A DNA stretch of 11,492 bases from JBEBXQ01 sp040391535 (GCA_040391535.1 JBEBXQ010000146.1:1-11492), one strand, 5' to 3'. Numbered from the stretch's first letter, positions 1 through 7,305 are shown. Made by a program: numbers and translations. Notes: generated by a model not told the origin, from the letters alone.

Positions 1-755
1 CCCTGCGAATTATAAATCCCTGCACCTGAGTTGAGTAATAGTTCTACGAAACGTTTTTCAGCGGTGACTTTGAAACTGAAATTGAGCCAGCCTCGTATTT
101 TGGTTTCCTGTTCGGTGTCTGCTTTGATCCAGATCAGCCGTGACCTGGGCGGGTTCCTGTAGAAATTTGTTTCAAGCAACAGCAAGGCATTTTTACCGGT
201 TTCTGCTCCGTAGCACGAGGCAATTTTATTGCGCCAGTTATAAATCAGGCTTTCTGTAAACCGGCTATCTTGTGGTTCCAGAAAATCATAATTTCCTTTT
301 TCATTGGGCAGTCCTGCCACTACCGGTGACAACACCCGCAGCTGCACATTTACGATTTCATTCTCTTTATACTTTTGCAAAGAGTTGGGCAGGCTTTCAA
401 TTGATTTAACGACAAACCGGGCTTCTGATTTCCTGTCTGCAATATCTATACGTTCTGATTGGAACAGCCCCTTTACAAAACTTTCAATAGCCTGGGGCAG
501 ATGAAATGCTACAATCAGACTGGCCTCATTGCTTTGCAGGTGAAGACGGTCGGCTTCAATTCTGAAAGGGACGTTTATCTGAGAAAATGTAAACAGCTTG
601 AAACCTTTGCCATACCCTTGTGTGTGTAAGAACTCCGCGTATTCTCTGTTACCTTTAGACAGTATCCGATAAATGGCAGAGCTAACAAGGTATTGATAGT
701 TAATTGGTATGATGGCATTAGGTTCTGAAGCACACAAAGTGATTTTGAAGTTCAT
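1..755 (-). CDS. cas6: CRISPR-associated endoribonuclease Cas6, 3' end cut by window edge
   Basis: Cas6 cleaves CRISPR precursor RNA within each repeat to give crRNAs. I translated this frame from the ATG at 753-755; it stays open for 251 codons plus two bases to position 1. The N-terminus (MNFKITLCAS, then PINYQYLVSSAIYRIL) is the usual start of the Cas6 ferredoxin-like fold. Y29, H44 and K50 have the same spacing (15 and 6 residues) as the catalytic Tyr31/His46/Lys52 of Pyrococcus furiosus Cas6, and H44 sits in FLHTQGYGKGFKLFTF, a typical Cas6 context. The visible end, NSGAGIYNSQG (from residue 242), matches the family's C-terminal Gly-rich RNA-binding loop. Cas6 proteins of this kind are roughly 250-270 residues, so only a short tail is missing. 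The gene reads leftwards, so it would be promoter-proximal in a cas operon lying outside the window. Subtype (I-B or a type III) cannot be decided here. The family call is firm; activity is inferred. Confidence 0.92.
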   Translation of the reverse strand, partial: MNFKITLCASEPNAIIPINYQYLVSSAIYRILSKGNREYAEFLHTQGYGKGFKLFTFSQINVPFRIEADRLHLQSNEASLIVAFHLPQAIESFVKGLFQSERIDIADRKSEARFVVKSIESLPNSLQKYKENEIVNVQLRVLSPVVAGLPNEKGNYDFLEPQDSRFTESLIYNWRNKIASCYGAETGKNALLLLETNFYRNPPRSRLIWIKADTEQETKIRGWLNFSFKVTAEKRFVELLLNSGAGIYNSQ

Positions 756-1044
756 TATAAAATTAGAGTTTGGGTTACCGGCAATTGTTTTCGCTAAAGA
801 AAAAGGAATAAGTTAAAATTAACAATTAAATAGTGATAAACTTATTTAGCGGTCAGTCGGAGGATATCATGGATGCAGACAGGAATTCTCTGACTTGTCA
901 GCGTCTGATAACAGGACATCGGTAATAGAGCGGTGAAAGCGGTGCAGAACCGGATGCTGAAATGCACAACAGATATTTACATCACATCATTAGAAATCCG
1001 TTTTTATCTCTTTTAATCCTCAGTAACACATAAGCAAAATAGAT
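756..1044. other. divergent intergenic region between cas6 and the sialidase-like gene
   Basis: This 289-bp spacer must hold the promoters of both divergent genes. The part next to cas6 (about 781-850) is very AT-rich; the middle (about 851-960) is more GC-balanced. I found no convincing TAnnTTTG box on either strand, no direct repeats of CRISPR size and no terminator hairpin. One 18-codon frame (869-925, plus) follows a GGAGG sequence, but I do not regard it as a gene. Confidence 0.6.
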
Positions 1045-2076
1045 ATGAAACCGGTTGTAAAGTGGGGTATATTGTTTTTCGGCCTACTGGGGAGTATTGT
1101 TCCGGCATGGGCTCAGGTGCAGGAACAGGCCCGGAAAATATGGGATCAGGCACCGCATAATGCTTTTACAGATCTGATCCGGTTTCATGATCACTTTTAC
1201 TGCTCTTTCAGGGAAGGATCAGGGCATGTACCCGGTACCGACGGAACCGTAAGGATTCTGAAGTCGGCCGACGGGAAAGTCTGGGAAAGCGTGGCTTTAC
1301 TGAAAAAGGAAGGCGTGGATTTACGTGACCCCAAATTGTCCGTTACACCGAAAGGAAAACTGATGGTGATTATCGGAGGTTCTCTTTATAAGGATGGAAA
1401 ACTACTGGGGCGGAATCCCCATGTTGCGTTTTCGGATAAAAGCGGAAATACTTTCTCCGAACCCGAAAAAGTGGACGTAAGCAAGGATCTGGAAAACTGG
1501 GGCAGCTGGTTCTGGCGGGTTACCTGGCAGGGGAAAACCGGATATGCTATTGATTATCAGATCGGTCCGGAGGAGCGGAGAGGACCAACCGCCATGTTTC
1601 TGGTCAAAACGAAAAATGGTAAGAAATTCAAAAAGGTATCCGAAATTAAACTGGATGGTTTTCCGAATGAAGCGACCATCCGGTTTGATGATAACGGTGT
1701 GATGTATGTGATGATCCGCCGGGAAACAGCGGATCAGATGGGTGTCTGGGCAAAAAGCGAAGCTCCTTTTACAACCTGGCAATTTGAGAAAATGGATATA
1801 CGGCTCGGCGGACCGAATTTTGTATTTACGCCGGAACAGCGCATCATAGCGGGAACAAGAATGTATCAGCCGACCGTTCGTACGGCCATTCTGGGAGGAG
1901 ATAAATCGGGAAAGTTCAGGGAAATAATCAGCCTGCCCTCTTCAGGGGATACCAGTTATCCCGGCCTGGTTATTCATGACGGCAGGCTTTGGGTATCCTA
2001 TTATTCTTCCCACGAAGGGAAATCGGCAATTTATATCAGTGATATCGATTTGGAGGAGCTGGAAGGTAAGTTTTAG
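1045..2076 (+). CDS. exported sialidase-like (BNR/Asp-box) beta-propeller protein
   Basis: The 343-residue protein begins with a Sec signal peptide (hydrophobic residues 8-20, likely cleavage after A23 in PAWAQ), so it should be periplasmic, outer-membrane-associated or secreted. The mature part reads as a six-bladed sialidase-type propeller. Asp-box-like turns are S74-A-D-G-K-V-W80 and S130-D-K-S-G-N-T-F137, and the C-terminal segment around GDTSYPGLVIHDGRLWVSYY (301-320) is typical of proteins annotated as exo-alpha-sialidase or BNR glycosyl hydrolase in Bacteroidota. Arginines at 56, 225/226 and 272 are in plausible places for a sialidase triad, but I cannot confirm this without a structure. 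True sialidase activity is therefore uncertain; it may act on another glycan or be non-enzymatic. It stands alone on its strand, convergent with the next gene 25 bp away. The ATG at 1045 is chosen because it gives a complete signal peptide. Confidence 0.75.
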   Translation: MKPVVKWGILFFGLLGSIVPAWAQVQEQARKIWDQAPHNAFTDLIRFHDHFYCSFREGSGHVPGTDGTVRILKSADGKVWESVALLKKEGVDLRDPKLSVTPKGKLMVIIGGSLYKDGKLLGRNPHVAFSDKSGNTFSEPEKVDVSKDLENWGSWFWRVTWQGKTGYAIDYQIGPEERRGPTAMFLVKTKNGKKFKKVSEIKLDGFPNEATIRFDDNGVMYVMIRRETADQMGVWAKSEAPFTTWQFEKMDIRLGGPNFVFTPEQRIIAGTRMYQPTVRTAILGGDKSGKFREIISLPSSGDTSYPGLVIHDGRLWVSYYSSHEGKSAIYISDIDLEELEGKF

Positions 2077-2101
2077 CAGGATAAATGATTAACCGCAAAA
2101 C

Positions 2102-3205
2102 TCATAACATCACTTTGGCACCGCCTTTTCTGATTGATTCATAAACGGCATCGATTACCTTCATGTCTTTCCATCCTTCCAGTCCGGTTACGTTAGGATC
2201 GGGCTGATTGTGAAGGATAATATCCGCAATACCGTCCATCTGTGCCGTCTGATGCGTAACAACAGGCTGGTTCATGGGTCCCAGGTGAGTGCGGCCTTTT
2301 ATCGGGCCATAGCCAAAAGCAGGACTAAGTTCCGCAAAACCTTTTTCCCCGATAACGTACAGGCGTTCATAATTGTTGAAATTATAGGTCGTTCCGCAGG
2401 AAGCGATCACACCGCCCGGGAAACCGAGCTGGAACATAATGGTTTCGTCTACTTCCGCAAACTTGACAGGGTCGGTTTTGGTTTCCTGTGCTGTTACCCA
2501 AACGGGCTCTTCTCCGGTAGCATAACGGGCTGCGTTTAAAGCATATACACCCACATCCATCATGGCACCGCCGCCTGCGAGTGCTTTTTTCAGCCTCCAT
2601 TGATCAGGGTCACCTGCTTTGAACCCCATATAGGCATTAACATGCATGATTTTACCAAGCTCTCCTGATTCCCGCATCCGGATCAGCTCACGTGTATGCG
2701 GCTCAAAATGAAGGCGGTATCCGATCAGAAACTTTACCCCGGCCTTGTTGCAGGCATCGATCATTTCCTGTGCCTGACGGGCATTATCGGCCACGGGCTT
2801 TTCACACAACACATGTTTGCCTGCGGCGGCTATCTGCAAAACGTGCTGATGATGCAGTGAATTGGGTGTAGTGATATATACTAAATCGATGTCCGGATTG
2901 TTTTTTATCTGCGAGACGGTCTCGTAGTTATAAACATTCCTGTCCGGAATACCGTATTTGTCTTTCCATATACTGACTTTCGAAGGTGTGCCGGTAACAA
3001 TGCCGGTCAGTTCCACCTTTTTACAGCCTTTAATCGCCTCAGCCACCCGGTTGGCGTAGCTTCCCAGTCCCATAAGGGCTACCCTGAGCTTCTTTTCCTG
3101 TCTGAGCGGAAGAAGGGGAGAAAAGGCACGGGTATGAGTTTGTGCAAGCCCGGAAAGGCCTATACCTACGGATAAATTTCTGAGAAAATGACGGCGGGAG
3201 CTCAT
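2102..3205 (-). CDS. Gfo/Idh/MocA family oxidoreductase with Tat signal, GFOR-like
   Basis: This is a predicted NAD(P)-dependent sugar or sugar-derivative oxidoreductase of 367 residues. The N-terminus carries a twin-arginine signal (SRRHFLRNL at 3-11, then a weakly hydrophobic stretch to about residue 28), suggesting export in folded form with cofactor bound. A Rossmann domain starts near residue 40 with G46-L-G-S-Y-A51. The family's EKP motif is at 135-137, with K136 the expected catalytic lysine. The C-terminal domain has GGGAMMDVGVYALNAARY (211-228), where Y221 takes the position that is His in many Gfo/Idh proteins. The Tyr variant and overall pattern resemble periplasmic glucose-fructose oxidoreductase of Zymomonas. 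The substrate is unknown; many Bacteroidota carry Tat-dependent paralogues next to sugar-catabolism genes. It lies downstream of the pgl terminator and is probably transcribed separately. The start at 3205 is fixed by the complete Tat motif. Confidence 0.85.
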   Translation of the reverse strand: MSSRRHFLRNLSVGIGLSGLAQTHTRAFSPLLPLRQEKKLRVALMGLGSYANRVAEAIKGCKKVELTGIVTGTPSKVSIWKDKYGIPDRNVYNYETVSQIKNNPDIDLVYITTPNSLHHQHVLQIAAAGKHVLCEKPVADNARQAQEMIDACNKAGVKFLIGYRLHFEPHTRELIRMRESGELGKIMHVNAYMGFKAGDPDQWRLKKALAGGGAMMDVGVYALNAARYATGEEPVWVTAQETKTDPVKFAEVDETIMFQLGFPGGVIASCGTTYNFNNYERLYVIGEKGFAELSPAFGYGPIKGRTHLGPMNQPVVTHQTAQMDGIADIILHNQPDPNVTGLEGWKDMKVIDAVYESIRKGGAKVML

Positions 3206-3238
3206 AGGCAGCAGTGGTGGTTACATAAGTTGAGGTTT

Positions 3239-3246
3239 TAAAGATA
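3239..3246 (-). promoter_or_regulatory. possible -7 box for the Gfo/Idh oxidoreductase gene
   Basis: Read on the minus strand this is TATCTTTA, seven of eight matches to the Bacteroidota -7 consensus TAnnTTTG, about 33 nt before the start codon at 3205. No clear -33 TTG is seen; that position would fall at the foot of the upstream terminator. In AT-rich DNA this may be chance. Confidence 0.25.
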
Positions 3247-3259
3247 GAAAATTATAATG

Positions 3260-3306
3260 AAAAAAGGAGACAGCATCCGGACGATATTCCCCGGAACTGT
3301 CTCCTT
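3260..3306 (-). terminator. intrinsic terminator after pgl (end of gnd-zwf-pgl operon)
   Basis: AAGGAGACAG (3264-3273) and CTGTCTCCTT (3297-3306) are perfect 10-bp inverted arms. An inner stem, TCCGG (3276-3280) with CCGGA (3291-3295), extends the hairpin. On the minus strand the right arm runs into a T tract (plus-strand A run 3260-3265), the arrangement of a Rho-independent terminator. It lies 20 bp after the pgl stop and separates that operon from the oxidoreductase gene downstream. Confidence 0.88.
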
Positions 3307-3326
3307 CTGACCGGATTGGCCTTATT

Positions 3327-4058
3327 TTATATACTTAACAGTGCAGCAGCTGCCTGGTCAACAAACCAGTGTACTTCACCGTTTTCTGTGGCAATAATCT
3401 GAGAGGGCAACCGGTCAATATCTTCCGGTCCTTCCAGTACTTCCTTTAAAGTGGCCGCTTTACCGCTGCCCGCTGCAAGAAATGCAACGTAGCGCGCGCG
3501 GTTCACTACTGGTGCCGTTAAGGTAATCCGGTACATATCCTGTGCCTGCAGGAAAAATGCCGTTACCGATGCCGTTTTTTCGTAGATGACTCCGGTGCCC
3601 GGAAAAAGAGACAGGGTATGCCCGTCATCACCCATGCCCAGTAATACCAGGTCAAAGGTGGAACCTTCTTCTCCGAAATAATTTTTAAGGACAGCCTCAT
3701 AAGCCACTGCCGAGGCAGCCGGCTCCAGATCCGTACGCATGATATGAATATTCTCCTGAGGTACTTCAATGAAATTCAGCAGGGTTTCATAACTCATTTT
3801 TGCATTATTCCGGTCATCTTCAAACGGAACGGCCCTTTCATCACCATAGAAAAAATGTACTTTTTCCCACGGTATGCTTTGCCGGTACTGATCAGATGCC
3901 AGCAACTGGTATAAAGCTTTGGGTGTACTGCCGCCTGACAGCACGAAGGTAAACCGGTCCTGTGTTTTCAGTGTTTCCAGTATCAGGTCCCTGACCCACG
4001 CCGCGAGTTCAGTACTTAATGCCTGAGGATCAGCGGAAATATGTAATTGCCTTGTCAT
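3327..4058 (-). CDS. pgl: 6-phosphogluconolactonase (DevB/SOL type)
   Basis: The enzyme hydrolyses 6-phospho-D-glucono-1,5-lactone to 6-phosphogluconate in the cytoplasm, the second step of the oxidative pentose phosphate pathway. The 243-residue protein shows the family signatures in order: SGGSTP (41-46), YGDERAVP (71-78) and LLGMGDDGHTLSLFPGT (139-155), the last carrying the Asp/His residues of the active site. Length is normal for the DevB/SOL family (about 230-260). The start ATG (4056-4058) lies 3 bp after the zwf stop, so translation is probably coupled and both genes share a transcript with gnd. It is the last gene of the operon, followed by a strong terminator. Confidence 0.96.
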   Translation of the reverse strand: MTRQLHISADPQALSTELAAWVRDLILETLKTQDRFTFVLSGGSTPKALYQLLASDQYRQSIPWEKVHFFYGDERAVPFEDDRNNAKMSYETLLNFIEVPQENIHIMRTDLEPAASAVAYEAVLKNYFGEEGSTFDLVLLGMGDDGHTLSLFPGTGVIYEKTASVTAFFLQAQDMYRITLTAPVVNRARYVAFLAAGSGKAATLKEVLEGPEDIDRLPSQIIATENGEVHWFVDQAAAALLSI

Positions 4059-4061
4059 AAG

Positions 4062-5567
4062 CTATTTATTGGGGTTATTGATCCAGGTATGGCCATCACG
4101 TGCAATAAGCGCATCGGCTTCATCCGGCCCCCACGAATCCGGTGCATAATTCGGGAAATCCTGAGGTACCCGGTTTTCCCATGTTTCCAGAATAGGCATA
4201 ATCACTTTCCAGGCGGCATCTACCTGATCACCACGCATAAACAGGGTTGCGTCACCCTCCATTACATCAAGTAACAGGGTTTCGTAAGCTTCCGGTGCAT
4301 GTTCGCCTGACGCTTCATCATAATCAAACGTCATATCCACGGGGTCAAGCATCATGGTCTGGCCCGGGCGCTTCACCTGAAAACGAAGGCTGATGTCCAT
4401 GCTTGGCTGAATGCTGATGACCAGTCGGTTAGAGCGCCACGTTTCATTGGCTTCCGCCGGAAATGCAAAATGCGGCGCATCCTTAAACTGGATAATAATA
4501 TTGGTAACCTTCTGATTAAGATATTTACCGGTCCTTACATAAAACGGAACACCCTGCCAGCGCCAGTTGTCAATGTAAAACTTCACAGCGGCGAAGGTAT
4601 CCACCTGCGAAGCCGGGTCAACCCCTTTTTCATCACGGTATGACACCACTTCCTTCCCTTTCTTCCATCCGCCGTCATATTGTCCCCTTACGGCACATTC
4701 GTGTACATTTTCCTTTCGGATGGGGCGGATAGCGTTCAGTACATCCACTTTTTTATTCCTGATTTCATTGGCATCAAAAGACACCGGCGCCTCCATAGCT
4801 ACCATACAAAGTAGTTGAAGGATATGGTTCTGCACCATGTCGCGCAACGCACCGGATTTCTCGTAATAACCACCCCGGCCTTCCAGCCCTACACTTTCAG
4901 CGGCGGTAATCTGGATATGCTCAATGTAATTACGGTTCCACAGCGGCTCAAAGAGGGCATTGGCAAATCGTAAAGCCAGGATATTCTGAACGGTTTCCTT
5001 ACCCAGGTAGTGGTCAATCCGGAAAATCTGTTCTTCTGTAAACATTCCGGAAAGGAGCTCGTTCAACTCATGGGCGCTTTTCAGGTCGTGCCCAAAGGGT
5101 TTTTCTACCACAATACGGGTAGCCTGACGATCCTGACAAACATTGAGTTTTCCCAGTTTTTCGGCAATTCCGGGTACCAGCTGAGGTGCGACAGCCAGAT
5201 AAAAAATAACATTGGGGGATTCTCCCCAGGCCTTTGCCTTTTCCTCCACTACATTGCTGAGGGCAACATAGGCATCCGGGTTTTCTGCGTCCATCTGCAG
5301 GTATTGCACATGCTCGCTGAAATCTTTCCAGTGGCCGTTCTGATGTCCTTTCCGACGGGAAAACTGGGTTACACCATCGAGCAATCTTTCACGGTAATGG
5401 TCGTTGTCATAGGCACTGCGCCCGATACCGGCAATAGCAAATTTTTCAGGTAACCAGCCATCCAGAAACAGATTGTAAAGAGCCGGAGTAAGTTTTCTAT
5501 AATTCAGGTCGCCACTTCCACCAAATATAAAAATCACAGAGGCAGGTGGACGTTTATTGTTTTCCAT
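4062..5567 (-). CDS. zwf: glucose-6-phosphate 1-dehydrogenase
   Basis: It oxidises glucose-6-phosphate to 6-phosphogluconolactone and makes NADPH (or NADH), the entry step of the oxidative pentose phosphate pathway. The protein is 501 residues, usual for bacterial G6PD. The Rossmann motif is FGGSGDLNYRKLTPAL (15-30); EKPFG is at 155-159. The signature substrate-binding segment RIDHYLGKE is at 183-191, and H248 in a RGGYYEKSGALRDMVQNH context (231-248) corresponds by alignment position to the catalytic base His240 of the Leuconostoc enzyme. The nucleotide-binding loop has GGSGDL where many homologues have GASGDL, a mild variation also seen elsewhere. The gene begins 18 bp after the gnd stop and ends 3 bp before pgl. 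Start chosen at 5567, ten residues before the first beta strand. Confidence 0.97.
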   Translation of the reverse strand: MENNKRPPASVIFIFGGSGDLNYRKLTPALYNLFLDGWLPEKFAIAGIGRSAYDNDHYRERLLDGVTQFSRRKGHQNGHWKDFSEHVQYLQMDAENPDAYVALSNVVEEKAKAWGESPNVIFYLAVAPQLVPGIAEKLGKLNVCQDRQATRIVVEKPFGHDLKSAHELNELLSGMFTEEQIFRIDHYLGKETVQNILALRFANALFEPLWNRNYIEHIQITAAESVGLEGRGGYYEKSGALRDMVQNHILQLLCMVAMEAPVSFDANEIRNKKVDVLNAIRPIRKENVHECAVRGQYDGGWKKGKEVVSYRDEKGVDPASQVDTFAAVKFYIDNWRWQGVPFYVRTGKYLNQKVTNIIIQFKDAPHFAFPAEANETWRSNRLVISIQPSMDISLRFQVKRPGQTMMLDPVDMTFDYDEASGEHAPEAYETLLLDVMEGDATLFMRGDQVDAAWKVIMPILETWENRVPQDFPNYAPDSWGPDEADALIARDGHTWINNPNK

Positions 5568-5580
5568 AGTTGTTATCAGT

Positions 5581-5594
5581 TGGAATTAATTCCA
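5581..5594. repeat. perfect 14-bp palindrome at the gnd-zwf junction
   Basis: TGGAATTAATTCCA is self-complementary and spans the last two gnd codons, its TAA stop and the first five bases of the 18-bp gap before zwf. No T tract follows, so it is not an intrinsic terminator. It could be an operator or chance, since half of it is set by the coding sequence (Trp-Asn-stop). Confidence 0.35.
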
Positions 5595-6992
5595 TTCAGT
5601 ATGAAAGGTGCCAGGTTGATCATTGCGCTGATAGGTATGCGCACCAAAATAATCACGTTGAGCCTGTACCAGGTTGGTAGGCAGAGATGCCGACTTATAG
5701 GCATCAAAATAAGCCAGTGAAGCCATTAATCCGCCTGCCGGAATGCCCGCCAGTGCTGCCTGAGCTACCACCTGACGTGTATTGTTTTCAACAGGTGCTA
5801 TCAGTCCGGCTATTTCGCTGTTCAGTAACAGATTGGGTAAACCCGGAGACTGACGGTAAGCTCTGGCAAATGTTTCAAGCAGCGTAGACCGGATAATACA
5901 ACCGCCCCGCCATACACTTACTACCTCAGGCATCGGGATTTCCATTTTCAGTTCTTCCGAAGCCTTATGCAGCATGGCAAGCCCCTGTACGTAGCTGATC
6001 AGTGTAGCAAAATACAGCGCATCATGTACCTGGGCCACAAACGCCGTTTGTTCAACAGTAAGTGCTTTGGCCTGTTCGTAAATTTCCGCAGCCTGTACCC
6101 GTTCTTCCTTATAGCCTGAGACCGTACGCATAGCCACGGCCATGTCAATAGCCGGAATGGCTACCGGAAGCTCCATGGCTTCCTGCGAAGTCCATTTTCC
6201 CGTTCCTTTGGAACCTGCTTTATCTGAGATCACGTCGATCAGATCGTTATCGGTCAGGGTGTCTTTCTGATTGAAAATAGCCGCTGTGATTTCCACCAGA
6301 AATGACTGAAGTTTACCTTCGTTCCAGTTGTGGAAAACTTCATGAAGCTGTGCGTTGCCGAGACCGGCTTTTTTCAGTAGTGCATAACTCTCACTGATCA
6401 GCTGCATAATGGAATATTCGATCCCGTTATGAACCATTTTGACATAATGGCCTGCGCCCTCTTTACCCAGATAGGCAACACAGGGTTCACCGTTTACTTT
6501 GGCTGATACCGCTTCAAGCATCGGACGGGTGTGCTGCCAGGCCGTTTCGTCTCCGCCGGGCATAATGCTGGGGCCGCGGCGCGCGCCCTGCTCGCCTCCT
6601 GAAACACCGATTCCCATAAAATGAATGCCTTTTTCACTCAGGTATTTTACACGGCGCAGTGTATCTGTATAATAAGAATTACCACCATCAATGATCACGT
6701 CTCCTTCTTCCAGTAATGGTAAAAGGGATTCAATGACATCATCAACCGGTTTGCCGGCCGGTACAAGCATCATCACCTTACGCGGGCGTTTCAATAGTTG
6801 AATCATATGCTGTAAATCAGGAACTCCTTTTACAGTTGTACCCGGTGTAGCTGACGTCTCGAGTGCTGAGGTTTTCGTCTCATCTTTATCGAATCCGATA
6901 ACGGCAAAGCCATGATCTGCCATATTCAGTAACAGGTTGCGACCCATTACGCCAAGGCCAATCATGCCAAAATCATAAGTATTTCCTTCCAT
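5586..6992 (-). CDS. gnd: 6-phosphogluconate dehydrogenase, decarboxylating
   Basis: It converts 6-phosphogluconate to ribulose-5-phosphate and CO2 with NADP+ reduction, the third step of the oxidative pentose phosphate pathway. The 468-residue length is that of the long, dimeric gnd family. The N-terminal Rossmann motif is GLGVMGRN (12-19). GVSGGEQGARRGPS (129-142) is the substrate-binding signature. KMVHNGIEY (185-193) holds the catalytic K185 and E192. The all-helical C-terminal domain includes the conserved SDKAGSKGTGKWT stretch and WRGGCIIRS. It is the first gene of the gnd-zwf-pgl operon, with the stop 18 bp before zwf. The start at 6992 precedes the first beta strand by a few residues, as is normal for the family, and lies about 39 nt downstream of a good -7 promoter box. 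Confidence 0.97.
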   Translation of the reverse strand: MEGNTYDFGMIGLGVMGRNLLLNMADHGFAVIGFDKDETKTSALETSATPGTTVKGVPDLQHMIQLLKRPRKVMMLVPAGKPVDDVIESLLPLLEEGDVIIDGGNSYYTDTLRRVKYLSEKGIHFMGIGVSGGEQGARRGPSIMPGGDETAWQHTRPMLEAVSAKVNGEPCVAYLGKEGAGHYVKMVHNGIEYSIMQLISESYALLKKAGLGNAQLHEVFHNWNEGKLQSFLVEITAAIFNQKDTLTDNDLIDVISDKAGSKGTGKWTSQEAMELPVAIPAIDMAVAMRTVSGYKEERVQAAEIYEQAKALTVEQTAFVAQVHDALYFATLISYVQGLAMLHKASEELKMEIPMPEVVSVWRGGCIIRSTLLETFARAYRQSPGLPNLLLNSEIAGLIAPVENNTRQVVAQAALAGIPAGGLMASLAYFDAYKSASLPTNLVQAQRDYFGAHTYQRNDQPGTFHTEWN

Positions 6993-7030
6993 ATTTTTGA
7001 TCAGGTCTGTTTCATTAAGGCAAAGTTCTG

Positions 7031-7038
7031 CAAAACTA
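7031..7038 (-). promoter_or_regulatory. candidate promoter -7 box of the gnd-zwf-pgl operon
   Basis: On the minus strand this reads TAGTTTTG, an exact match to the Bacteroidota -7 consensus TAnnTTTG. The gnd start codon is about 39 nt downstream. A TTTG lies upstream (7063-7066), but the 24-bp spacing is longer than the usual 19-21 bp, so the -33 element is doubtful. Confidence 0.5.
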
Positions 7039-7068
7039 CAGGCTTTTTAATGTAACTGTCTGCAAATA

Positions 7069-7082
7069 CTGATATTTATCAG
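7069..7082. repeat. 14-bp inverted repeat upstream of the gnd promoter
   Basis: CTGATA (7069-7074) and TATCAG (7077-7082) are perfect inverted arms around a TT centre. The site lies about 30 bp upstream of the candidate gnd -7 box, where an activator or regulator dimer could bind. The role is inferred from position and symmetry only. Confidence 0.35.
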
Positions 7083-7293
7083 GGAAATAGGTGGTACAAA
7101 ACCAGAATTTTACAGGACTTTTACGCAAATAAGTTGCTTTGTTTTATAAAAAATCAAAATAGTTCAATTATGTATGGCGATTCGGTAAAAGTGAGCAATC
7201 TGAACGTGCTCATTGCCTTTAAGACCCGATTATCCTTTTGTTGTATTCCTGAAATGGATCTGACAGTGATAGAATGATTCTGGTTTCTTTTGG

Positions 7294-7301
7294 TATTTTT
7301 G
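7294..7301 (+). promoter_or_regulatory. candidate -7 box immediately before the sigma-factor start
   Basis: TATTTTTG is an exact match to TAnnTTTG and ends 4 nt before the ATG at 7306. No TTTG is present 19-21 bp upstream. If functional, transcription would begin at or next to the start codon and give a leaderless or near-leaderless mRNA. Confidence 0.4.
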
Positions 7302-7305
7302 CATC

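Larger units (their letters stand above)
6993..7305. other. divergent intergenic region between gnd operon and sigma-factor gene
   Basis: This 313-bp AT-rich spacer separates the leftward pentose phosphate operon from the rightward sigma/FecR/SusC module. It holds a candidate gnd promoter (7031-7038, minus), a 14-bp palindrome (7069-7082) and a candidate sigma-factor promoter (7294-7301, plus), listed separately. I see no tRNA, small RNA with a terminator, or convincing open reading frame in the rest (about 7083-7290). Confidence 0.6.

Noticed and set aside
304..504. 66-codon plus-strand open frame
   Set aside because: It is antisense to cas6, which has clear family motifs over the same bases, and its own translation has no recognisable features.
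869..925. 18-codon plus-strand frame preceded by GGAGG
   Set aside because: Very short, no recognisable peptide, and Shine-Dalgarno sequences are little used in Bacteroidota, so the GGAGG is weak support.
756..1044. Possible CRISPR array next to cas6
   Set aside because: I looked for direct repeats of 25-40 bp with spacers and found none.
1402..1782. 126-codon minus-strand frame
   Set aside because: Shadow of the sialidase-like gene; composition is typical of an antisense frame and there is no domain.
2077..2101. Bidirectional terminator between the convergent genes
   Set aside because: The 25-bp gap has no inverted repeat or T tract.
5010..5453. 147-codon plus-strand frame
   Set aside because: Antisense to the conserved zwf coding region; no independent motif.
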